The notes under the pieces are model-generated. The model did not search any database and had not been told where the DNA came from. It saw only the letters and a list, made by a program, of their open reading frames with translations. From RGIG5057 sp964371585 (lineage in GTDB: Bacteria > Bacillota > Clostridia > TANB77 > CAG-465): DNA of 18,091 nt. The stretch's first letter is position 1. Each line of letters opens with the position of its first letter. The stretch covers positions 1-18,091 of the forward strand of contig CAYJMD010000012.1 of assembly GCA_964371585.1 (NCBI GenBank), given 5' to 3'. The position numbers and the translations under genes are program-made. Shown here piece by piece: positions 5,593 to 12,190 of this stretch.

Positions 5593-6114
5593 ATGATTAA
5601 AATTAGAGCAATCAGCAAAAAGAACATTGGAGAGATTTGTGAACAAATACCAGGTTATGAACGTTATTATTTCAGAGGAGTACCAGTATTTGTAAATGGC
5701 AAATATGTTATTATGAATGATGATAAAAAAATACCTGTTGTAGCTTTAACTGAAGAGGAAGTTGTATCTTTAATTATTAACGATATTAAAGAGTATCTGA
5801 AAAAAGGTGGTAAATATGAAAACAGTAATATACCTTTAGATACATTTGAGCTTATTGCTGCAATTAAAAGTACTCCTTCTAGCACATATAGCGCTAAATG
5901 GGATACAACAATTGAACTATACAGATTGTATATGGAAACAAAACAGCACATTATAATGGATGTCATGGGATCTATTCCTGGAGTATTTAATATACTAGAA
6001 AAAGCTAATTTTGTAACAGAGTTTACAATAGCACTTTCACATACACCTAGAGTGGATTTTGAGGAGAAAGTTTTAGAAAAACTTTATACAATGAAAGGTT
6101 TAAATCTAATGTAA
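5593..6114 (+). CDS. Hypothetical protein, leader-linked paralogue 3
   Basis: A 173-residue protein of unknown function. I place the start at ATG 5593, eight bases after GGAGG at 5580-5584. The upstream in-frame ATG at 5554 would put its first 13 codons through hairpin 2 and has no RBS. It matches the genes at 724 and 1388: a MIKIRAISKKNIGEI start (compare MIRLFAVTEENINQL at 724), IPVVALTEEEVVSLI at 47-61, STYS at 97-100, IELY at 107-110 and IPGV at 128-131. No membrane or signal segment is seen. It is about 3.7 kb from the other two copies and separated from them by unrelated genes. Confidence 0.85.
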   Translation: MIKIRAISKKNIGEICEQIPGYERYYFRGVPVFVNGKYVIMNDDKKIPVVALTEEEVVSLIINDIKEYLKKGGKYENSNIPLDTFELIAAIKSTPSSTYSAKWDTTIELYRLYMETKQHIIMDVMGSIPGVFNILEKANFVTEFTIALSHTPRVDFEEKVLEKLYTMKGLNLM

Positions 6115-6116
6115 TA

Positions 6117-6144
6117 AAAAGCACCTATATTAGGTGCTTTTTTT
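6117..6144 (+). terminator. Rho-independent terminator after the gene at 5593
   Basis: AAAAGCACCTA, loop TAT, TAGGTGC and seven Ts. The core stem is 6122-6127/6131-6136. Unlike the leader, it is not related to the terminators of the other two paralogues. Confidence 0.85.
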
Positions 6145-6205
6145 ATGCTTAAAATAGTATTGTAATACTTTTTTAATTTAAATTTGTAAATAAATAATAT
6201 ATATT

Positions 6206-6234
6206 TTAACATATTAATAAAAATATGATATAAT
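6206..6234 (+). promoter_or_regulatory. Promoter of the GDPD / TIM-barrel / GNAT gene set
   Basis: TTAACA at 6206-6211, 17 bp, TATAAT at 6229-6234 preceded by TGA. Confidence 0.75.
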
Positions 6235-6272
6235 GTATAATATATATAAACATGTAAAGGAAGAGGATATTT

Positions 6273-6995
6273 ATGAATGACAATGAATTTAGAATGATTG
6301 CTCATAGAGGATTACATGATAATAATATTAAAGTGCCAGAAAACTCTATACTTGCATTTGAAAATGCAATATCAAATGAGTATGATATAGAGTTAGATGT
6401 ACGAATAACTAAAGATAGAAAAGTAGTAGTTTTTCACGATAAAAATTTAAAAAGAATGACTACTATAGATAAAGATGTACATGAGGTTACATATGATGAA
6501 CTTTTAAAGTTAAATCTTAAAAATACAAATGAAAAAATACCACTTTTTAAAGATGTACTAAATTTAATAGATGGTAAGTGTTTAGTCAATGTTGAACTTA
6601 AGTCTGATATAAAAAGAAATATATTAGAAGTAGAGGTAAGTAAAATATTAGATAATTATAAAGGTGAATTTTTTGTTAAGTCATTTAATCCATATACAGT
6701 GTGGTGGTTTAAAAGAAATAGACCAAATTATATAAGAGGACAACTTGCGTGTGAGTTTAAATTTAGTAAATTAAATAAATTTGAAAGGTATGTATTTAAA
6801 AATATGTTATTTAATTTTATTACTAAACCACACTTTATTGCCTATGATATTCATTGCTATTCAGATAAATTAATACAAAAACAATTAAAAAAAGGTATTA
6901 AACTAATAACATGGACAAATAAAACTGATGAAGATATAGTACTTTCAAAAAGTATAGGAGCAAGTGCTGTAGTTTTTGAAAATATTATGCCATAA
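6273..6995 (+). CDS. Glycerophosphodiester phosphodiesterase (GDPD family)
   Basis: A 240-residue single-domain GDPD with a TIM-barrel fold. It hydrolyses glycerophosphodiesters to sn-glycerol 3-phosphate and an alcohol. The family signature is complete: AHRG with His11, PENS at 22-25, the metal-binding IELDVR with Glu40 and Asp42, the second catalytic His55 in VFHD, and a later VELKSD segment near residue 110 supplying another acidic ligand. No signal peptide is visible, so it is probably cytoplasmic and acts on imported or turned-over phospholipid headgroups. The purine-rich RBS (6257-6267) precedes ATG 6273. It is the first gene of a rightward set of three; the next start is 35 nt downstream. 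Length fits short bacterial GDPDs of the UgpQ type. Confidence 0.92.
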   Translation: MNDNEFRMIAHRGLHDNNIKVPENSILAFENAISNEYDIELDVRITKDRKVVVFHDKNLKRMTTIDKDVHEVTYDELLKLNLKNTNEKIPLFKDVLNLIDGKCLVNVELKSDIKRNILEVEVSKILDNYKGEFFVKSFNPYTVWWFKRNRPNYIRGQLACEFKFSKLNKFERYVFKNMLFNFITKPHFIAYDIHCYSDKLIQKQLKKGIKLITWTNKTDEDIVLSKSIGASAVVFENIMP

Positions 6996-7030
6996 ATATA
7001 ATAACAAAAGATAAGAAGGATGTGTTTACA

Positions 7031-7819
7031 ATGAAGTTATTACTATCAATCCCACAGCATATTTTAGATGTTTTACCATTTAGAGATATGCAAAGTATTA
7101 TAGTAGCAAATAATGATAAAATAGATGGAATAGAAGCAGCAACAAATAATTATGAAGATATGAAAATGATACTAGATTTTTGCATTAAGCAAAATTATGT
7201 TTTTCAGTGTCATAGACCACTTTTAAATAGTGAAGAAGAACTATTTGAATATTTAGATAATGTACATAATTTATCAATTAAATATGGTAAGAAGATACAT
7301 ATTGTATTTCATAGTTTATTTAAGGATAATAAAGAAATATCTAAAATAGAGACGAGCAATTATTTAAATAAAATATTTGAATATGTTAATCAAAATAAAC
7401 TTAATATAATAATTTCACTTGAGAATTTAAATGAGATTCAAAATATGCAAAGAATAAATATAGAGGAAATTGATGATTTATTAAAAGAACATGATGAACT
7501 ATTATTTACATATGATATAGGACATGAGATACATCAATATAATAAGATATCTAAATTATCGAATGTACAAATATCTAAACTAAGTAATGTTCATATTCAT
7601 AGTGTAAAAGAAAAGCAAGATCATTACTCTATAACAAGTGATAATGTAGATTTTAAATTAATTAAAGAGGCAATTAGAAATTTAAAAGATATTAAGTATG
7701 AAGGGAATATAGTATTAGAATATGCGATAACTGAAATTGAAGGTAGTGCTATTAAAGATAAATTTTATAACTACATACAGTCTGTTAAACCTTTCTATGA
7801 TATATATATAGATATTTAA
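7031..7819 (+). CDS. AP endonuclease 2-like / sugar phosphate isomerase-epimerase TIM-barrel protein
   Basis: A 262-residue protein resembling the xylose-isomerase-like TIM barrel family (AP_endonuc_2). I use ATG 7031 rather than GTG 7022, because AAGAAGGA at 7013-7020 is ten bases from the ATG but only one from the GTG. Candidate metal ligands occur in the usual order: Glu in ISLENLNE, Asp and His in YDIGH, His in NVHIHSVKE and Glu in IVLEYA. The family covers endonuclease IV, epimerases and inosose dehydratases, so the substrate cannot be assigned. It follows the GDPD gene by 35 nt in the same direction, so a role in sugar or polyol phosphate use is plausible but is only inferred from context. 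Confidence 0.75.
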   Translation: MKLLLSIPQHILDVLPFRDMQSIIVANNDKIDGIEAATNNYEDMKMILDFCIKQNYVFQCHRPLLNSEEELFEYLDNVHNLSIKYGKKIHIVFHSLFKDNKEISKIETSNYLNKIFEYVNQNKLNIIISLENLNEIQNMQRINIEEIDDLLKEHDELLFTYDIGHEIHQYNKISKLSNVQISKLSNVHIHSVKEKQDHYSITSDNVDFKLIKEAIRNLKDIKYEGNIVLEYAITEIEGSAIKDKFYNYIQSVKPFYDIYIDI

Positions 7820-7879
7820 TATGTTAAGTTTAAGTATTTAAATAAAGTTTTAGTAGTTTGAAATTAAACGGAGGATATA

Positions 7880-8344
7880 ATGGACTATAAAATAGAAAAA
7901 GTTAAGTTGCAAGATAGAGAGTTATTATATAAACTATTACAATATGCTCTTTATGATGGAAGTAAGTATACTCAAAATAATTTAAATGTTAATGGTGATT
8001 TTGAATATAAATGGTTTGATAATTATTTTACAGATGCAGATAGAGTAGCATATTTAATTAAAACATTATCCGGTGAAGTAATAGGATTTGTTATGATTAA
8101 TTCATATGTTAAATTTAATGATAAAGGTAGTAGTATCGCCGAGTTTCTAATATTACCATCATATAGAAGAAATCATATAGGGCAAAAAGCAGTGTTTGAT
8201 ATATTAAATATGACAAAAGGATACTTTGAAATAGAGCCAATAGAAAATAGTAAAGAAGCATTTTGTTTTTGGGAAAATACAATAAAAAAATATACTAAGG
8301 AATATACTGTTAAAGAAAATGTTTTTTGTTTTAATATAAAATAA
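7880..8344 (+). CDS. GNAT-family N-acetyltransferase
   Basis: A 154-residue protein with a GNAT fold. The acetyl-CoA binding motif A is visible as FLILPSYRRNHIGQKAV (R/Q-x-x-G-x-A type), preceded by the strand GEVIGFVMIN. The C-terminal FEIEPIENSKEAFCFWENTIKKY is typical of motif B, where an Asn and Trp/Tyr follow the pyrophosphate loop. GGAGG at 7870-7874 is five bases before the ATG. It lies 60 nt after the TIM-barrel gene and probably shares its transcript; a bidirectional terminator follows. The acceptor substrate is unknown. Confidence 0.87.
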   Translation: MDYKIEKVKLQDRELLYKLLQYALYDGSKYTQNNLNVNGDFEYKWFDNYFTDADRVAYLIKTLSGEVIGFVMINSYVKFNDKGSSIAEFLILPSYRRNHIGQKAVFDILNMTKGYFEIEPIENSKEAFCFWENTIKKYTKEYTVKENVFCFNIK

Positions 8345-8385
8345 ATCAGAACAAAATTTAATAGTTAATGTATTTTTGTATGAAA

Positions 8386-8419
8386 AAATAGTGTGAAATT
8401 ATTCACACTATTTATTTTT
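8386..8419. terminator. Bidirectional terminator between convergent genes
   Basis: Twelve-pair stem 8386-8397/8402-8413 (AAATAGTGTGAA/TTCACACTATTT) with loop ATTA and flanking A and T runs. It ends the rightward GNAT transcript and the leftward operon whose last stop codon is at 8418. Confidence 0.9.
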
Positions 8420-8786
8420 ACATTTGAATTTGAATTATATAGTTAACTTCTTCTGTTATTACTTGAAAAAGGTTAACATTGAGTTCTTTTATCTTAAGAA
8501 CTTCGCTTGTTATAACTTTTTCATTTGCCAAGTAACAAGTATAAGTTTTACCAATAGTAGGCATATAATCGGAATGCCCTAAACATGTTAGTATAGCTTT
8601 TTCAAATAAATCTGCTGAAAAAGAAAATTCATCTGATTCTTTAAGTTTAAAAAAACTATTTTTTTCATTGGTTATACAACTCGTTATTTCGTATAATTTA
8701 CCTATAGATATAGGTAAGTTTGCACTATTGTTTTTAGGTAGTTTTATACACCTAACAATATCGCCTTCTTTGTAAACTGGTTTCAT
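8418..8786 (-). CDS. Small beta-rich hypothetical protein with two IGK[LT]Y segments
   Basis: A 122-residue protein, not confidently recognised. The first half (VYKEGDIVRCI ... ISIGKLYEI ... SADLFEKA) resembles the SH3-like small proteins common in phage and accessory regions of Bacillota. The second half repeats a similar turn (MPTIGKTYTCYL), hinting at an internal duplication. No signal or membrane segment is present. On the minus strand AAGGAGG (8795-8801) lies inside the end of the upstream gene and ATG is at 8786. The intergenic distance is 3 nt, so it is translationally linked to the membrane protein before it. Confidence 0.78.
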   Translation of the reverse strand: MKPVYKEGDIVRCIKLPKNNSANLPISIGKLYEITSCITNEKNSFFKLKESDEFSFSADLFEKAILTCLGHSDYMPTIGKTYTCYLANEKVITSEVLKIKELNVNLFQVITEEVNYIIQIQM

Positions 8787-8789
8787 AGT

Positions 8790-9725
8790 CTAATCCTCCT
8801 TAGGAATTATAATAGTTGAGTTTGGAATATTACTTATTTTTTCACGTATTTTATCTGCATAGTCAATACTTATATCTCTAAGTGAAAGTTTAACTTCTGT
8901 AATTTCATTATCAAAAGAAATATTTGTAATATTAGAAAGTTCAGATTCAACAAATTCTTTTTCCACATCACCAAATTTTTCTATAAATTGAAATCCTTCT
9001 TGTGATAGAGTATAAAAATCATTTGTACTTGTTTCTATATTTTCCATACTTACAATCATATTTGTAGAAGTTAAAAAGTCAAAGTGTAATTTTCCAAGTA
9101 AATAATAGCTACCCTCTTTTTGTATTATTGATTCAATAGGAAAGAAAAATAGTTCATTAAGCTGTTTTTCAAGTTCATATATTTCCTCAAAAGCATCAAT
9201 ATTTGCGATATTAATAATTTCTATAGGTGTCCCATGAGTATTAATTGTTGATTTAAAAAAGTAACTAAAGTTACCTATACTTATCATAGCGTAAGAATCA
9301 TACATCCAAGAGTTATAGTCTATACTACCATCTTTTTTTATAGCAACGTATCCTAAGTCTTTTAAAGATGTTTCACCAGTATCTTGCATTACATTAATTA
9401 TGTACATGATATCGTCAGAATATGCTTTGCTAATCTCTAGTTCTTTTAGTCTTTTTTCCTCATCAATAAGATACATCATAGTATCAGTATCACTTTCATT
9501 ATCAACTTCATCAGTTATAACTTTAGTCGTCAATTTTTCTGCTAAAACAATATCAGTGTTTTGACTTAAATTGGTAATTTGTGCATTTTGATTTTCAATT
9601 TGTTTAGTTGGTAAATTGAAATCATCTAAGTACAAACTACTATCAGAAGTTAAAATAACTCCGCATAGACTGATAACTAGCAATCCACTAATTATACCAA
9701 AAATAGTTTTAAATAAGTTTTTCAT
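8790..9725 (-). CDS. Signal-anchored extracytoplasmic protein of unknown function
   Basis: A 311-residue protein. Residues 1-27 are a basic start (MKNLFK) followed by a hydrophobic helix, then a polar Gln/Asn/Asp/Thr-rich linker, so most of the protein should lie outside the membrane. Cys21 is in a VISLCG context; Leu at -1 argues against a true lipobox. No enzymatic motif is recognised. The body is acidic and mixed alpha/beta, with a helical DEEKRLKELEISKAY segment around residues 87-101. GGAGGAGATTTT precedes ATG 9725, and the promoter is at 9783-9811. It is the first gene of a two-gene leftward operon. Confidence 0.8.
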   Translation of the reverse strand: MKNLFKTIFGIISGLLVISLCGVILTSDSSLYLDDFNLPTKQIENQNAQITNLSQNTDIVLAEKLTTKVITDEVDNESDTDTMMYLIDEEKRLKELEISKAYSDDIMYIINVMQDTGETSLKDLGYVAIKKDGSIDYNSWMYDSYAMISIGNFSYFFKSTINTHGTPIEIINIANIDAFEEIYELEKQLNELFFFPIESIIQKEGSYYLLGKLHFDFLTSTNMIVSMENIETSTNDFYTLSQEGFQFIEKFGDVEKEFVESELSNITNISFDNEITEVKLSLRDISIDYADKIREKISNIPNSTIIIPKED

Positions 9726-9782
9726 AAAATCTCCTCCAAAATTTTAATTATAAAATAATAGTTTTATATTTTTGCTCATAAA

Positions 9783-9811
9783 ATTATAACACACTTTACA
9801 TAAAAAGTCAA
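9783..9811 (-). promoter_or_regulatory. Leftward promoter of the 9725-8418 operon
   Basis: On the minus strand TTGACT (9811-9806), 17 bp, TATAAT (9788-9783) with TGT in front (extended -10). Confidence 0.87.
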
Positions 9812-9891
9812 GTTGATAAAGAAAACTATAAAACAATAAAGTTGTTATTAACAAAATATTAAAAACAAATTAAGTTTTTTTGTAATAAAGC

Positions 9892-9919
9892 TTGCAATAT
9901 AAAAAAAATAGTGTATAAT
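9892..9919 (+). promoter_or_regulatory. Promoter of the pncA-pncB-nadE-nadD-pncC operon
   Basis: TTGCAA at 9892-9897, 16 bp, TATAAT at 9914-9919. It lacks the TGn extension found in the small-gene promoters. It predicts an untranslated leader of about 160 nt. Confidence 0.7.
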
Positions 9920-10005
9920 ACTTATATAAATAATAAAAAATAACTAAATAATTATTGTGGTTATGTAATATTGCTTAATGATTTAAGTGATGTGTAAAGT
10001 ATTAA

Positions 10006-10030
10006 AAGTATATTTTTTTTAAATACACTT
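10006..10030 (+). promoter_or_regulatory. Imperfect inverted repeat in the pncA leader (possible NrtR operator)
   Basis: AAGTATATTT (10006-10015) and AAATACACTT (10021-10030) are reverse complements except for one position, separated by five Ts. AGTGTAT, the reverse complement of the right half-site core, also overlaps the -10 box at 9910-9916. TATTAAAAGTATA here resembles TATTAAAGTATA in the nrtR promoter at 15251-15262. Operator function is inference only. Confidence 0.35.
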
Positions 10031-10084
10031 ATTAACAATTAGATAATAACAATATATTTAGTACAAAAATTAAGGAGAATTAAT

Positions 10085-10651
10085 ATGAAAAAAGGACTAA
10101 TAATCGTTGATCTATTAGATGGGTTTGTAAATGAAGGGCCTCTTGCAGACAAAAGTATCAATAAGATAGTTTTAGAAAATGTAAGATTAGCTGAAAGTTT
10201 TATTAATGATAATCATCCTGTTATATTTGTGAAGGATTGTCATAATGAAGATTCTACGGAGTTTTTATTTACAAGCGATAAACATTGTATTAAAGGTACA
10301 AATGAAGCTAATCTTATTAAAGAGCTTAGAATATTTGAAGATAAAGCTATTGTAGTAGAAAAAAATGCTATAAATGCATTTTGTTCTTTGGATTTTCAAA
10401 AGCATCTTCCTTTATTAGAAAGCTTAGACGAGATTGTAATAACTGGCTGTGAAACAGATATGTGCGTATTGTCGCTTGCAATAACATTAAGAAGCTATTT
10501 TGATGAAAATAATATCAAAAAATCTATAATAGTTCCAACTAATGCTGTTGCGACATATCACGTAGATGGTATACATGATGGCGAGTTTATGCAAAATACG
10601 GCACTTAAATTTATGAAAAATTTAGGTATACAAATAACTGATAAATATTAA
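10085..10651 (+). CDS. pncA: Nicotinamidase (isochorismatase-fold cysteine hydrolase)
   Basis: A 188-residue protein converting nicotinamide to nicotinate and ammonia in NAD salvage. The catalytic triad is Asp9 (IVDLLDGF), Lys93 (VEKNAINAF) and Cys127 (TDMCVL). The nicotinamidase metal site is visible as Asp51 and His53 (KDCHNED) and His67 in KHCIKGT, which separates it from generic isochorismatases. AAGGAG at 10072-10077 precedes ATG 10085. It is the first gene of a five-gene NAD salvage operon; pncB starts 11 nt after its stop, and the pncB Shine-Dalgarno overlaps the pncA stop codon. The genomic neighbours make the assignment firm. Confidence 0.93.
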   Translation: MKKGLIIVDLLDGFVNEGPLADKSINKIVLENVRLAESFINDNHPVIFVKDCHNEDSTEFLFTSDKHCIKGTNEANLIKELRIFEDKAIVVEKNAINAFCSLDFQKHLPLLESLDEIVITGCETDMCVLSLAITLRSYFDENNIKKSIIVPTNAVATYHVDGIHDGEFMQNTALKFMKNLGIQITDKY

Positions 10652-10662
10652 GGAGAATTACT

Positions 10663-12135
10663 ATGAACAAATTACCTGTTAACTACGGACTTACTAACAA
10701 CACTTTGGTTACTGACATGTATCAGTTAAATATGGCATATACATTATTTTGTGAAAATGAACATGAAAAACTTGCTGTGTTTAATATCTTTTTTAAATCT
10801 ATTCCAGACAAAGGTGGTTATGCTGTAATGGCCGGACTTGAAGAAGCAGTTTCTTTTATCGAAAATTTTTCTTTTAAAACAGATGAAACAAGACAAACTT
10901 TAAGTAAGCTGAGCTGTATGTATTCGCAAGAGTTTTTAACATATCTTGATAATCTTAAATTTACTGGTAAAGTAACAGCTGCTTTAGACGGAACACCTGT
11001 ATTTGCAAATGAACCTATACTAACAGTAGTAGCGCCAATTATTCAGGCACAGCTACTTGAAACAGGTTTACTTAGCTTATTTAACGGATCTATGCTTCAT
11101 GCACTTGGGGCAAGAAAATCAGTTGAAGCAGCAGGTGAAAATATTTCTGTTGTAGATTTTGGTGTAAGAAGAGCAAATGGCCTTATAGATGCTGTAAACT
11201 CTTCAAAATATGCATATATTGCTGGCTGTTTATCTACAAGTAATGTTTATGCTGCAAACATGATGAATATTATGCCTGTTGGCACTATAGCACATTCATA
11301 TGTTACTGCATCAGAAAATGAATATGAGGCTTTTGTTAAATTTGGTAAACATACAAAAGGAAATATAACATTTCTTGTAGACACATATGATACATTAAAA
11401 ATCGGAGTTCCAAATGCTATTAAAGCATTTGACTACCTTAAAAGTATGGGTAGAAATTTAGACAATATCGGTATTAGGATTGATTCAGGTGACCTTGCAT
11501 ATCTTTCTAAAAAATCAAGAAAGATGCTTGATGAAGCTGGATATCCAAATGCTAAAATTGTCGTAAGTAACGGGCTTAGATATGATACAATTGAAGCTTT
11601 AAGAAATCAAAAAGCTCCTATCGATGTAATTGGTGTTGGTGATAATATAGCAAGACCTTCAACTGGTGGTGTTAGCTGTGTATATAAGTTAGTAGCTATC
11701 GAAGATGATAGTGGTAATTTAAGACCGGTTATTAAAATAAGTGAAGATGTTATAAAAATTACCAATCCAGGTTACACTGTTGTATATCGTATATTTAAAG
11801 ATTCTAAAGCGGTTTGTGATGTGATTGAACTTGAAGGCAAAGAAGTTGTAGCTAATAATTTAGAAGTTGCAGATATAATAAATCCTCTTCTTGCTAAAGT
11901 TCTTAAAAAAGAAGGTTATTCTATACAACCTTTACATGAGGATATATATATTGATGGAAATCTTGTATATAAACTACCTTCTATTTTAGAGTCAAGACAG
12001 TATTGCAATTGTGCAATGGCAACAATAGATGAAGAAATTAAAAGAGCTGTAAATCCTCACAAATACTATGTAAATGGTACTAAGTCATATATAGATTTTA
12101 AAATCAATATGATTAAAAATGCACAAATAAACTAA
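10663..12135 (+). CDS. pncB: Nicotinate phosphoribosyltransferase
   Basis: A 490-residue protein producing nicotinate mononucleotide from nicotinate and PRPP, with ATP coupling. Family marks include LVTDMYQLNMA (15-25) and DFGVRRANG (165-173). The His of GTIAHSYV (His211) is the expected phospho-acceptor. RIDSGDLAYL (272-281) and GVGDNIARPSTGG supply the phosphate-binding loop. Length agrees with the longer Bacillota PncB type. The start is set by AAGGAG at 10650-10655, overlapping the pncA stop. It is the second gene of the NAD operon. A 55-nt gap containing a strong hairpin separates it from nadE. Confidence 0.96.
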   Translation: MNKLPVNYGLTNNTLVTDMYQLNMAYTLFCENEHEKLAVFNIFFKSIPDKGGYAVMAGLEEAVSFIENFSFKTDETRQTLSKLSCMYSQEFLTYLDNLKFTGKVTAALDGTPVFANEPILTVVAPIIQAQLLETGLLSLFNGSMLHALGARKSVEAAGENISVVDFGVRRANGLIDAVNSSKYAYIAGCLSTSNVYAANMMNIMPVGTIAHSYVTASENEYEAFVKFGKHTKGNITFLVDTYDTLKIGVPNAIKAFDYLKSMGRNLDNIGIRIDSGDLAYLSKKSRKMLDEAGYPNAKIVVSNGLRYDTIEALRNQKAPIDVIGVGDNIARPSTGGVSCVYKLVAIEDDSGNLRPVIKISEDVIKITNPGYTVVYRIFKDSKAVCDVIELEGKEVVANNLEVADIINPLLAKVLKKEGYSIQPLHEDIYIDGNLVYKLPSILESRQYCNCAMATIDEEIKRAVNPHKYYVNGTKSYIDFKINMIKNAQIN

Positions 12136-12140
12136 ATAAA

Positions 12141-12170
12141 TATAGGGAGTAGTAATAACTGCTCCCTATA
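12141..12170 (+). other. Strong hairpin between pncB and nadE
   Basis: Twelve-pair stem 12141-12152/12159-12170 (TATAGGGAGTAG/CTGCTCCCTATA, one T-G pair) with loop TAATAA. No T-run follows, and the nadE RBS comes only seven bases later. It is more likely an mRNA-stability, processing or partial-attenuation element than a full terminator. Confidence 0.7.
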
Positions 12171-12190
12171 ATATTATAAGGAGAATAATT

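Larger units (their letters stand above)
9726..10084. other. 359-bp divergent intergenic region upstream of the NAD operon
   Basis: No gene of credible size is seen. It contains the leftward promoter (9783-9811), a weak AAAAAC/GTTTTT hairpin around 9860-9880, the pncA promoter (9892-9919) and a roughly 160-nt pncA leader with an imperfect inverted repeat at 10006-10030. TAACAAT occurs twice as a direct repeat within about 10032-10053. Confidence 0.6.

Noticed and set aside
5667..6305. Two leftward reading frames (5667-5966 and 6084-6305)
   Set aside because: They are shadows of the genes at 5593 and 6273 and of the terminator between them; no RBS or known motif.
9660..9670. Lipobox in the protein at 8790-9725 (Cys21)
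   Set aside because: The residue before the Cys is Leu, not Gly, Ala or Ser, so lipidation is unlikely.
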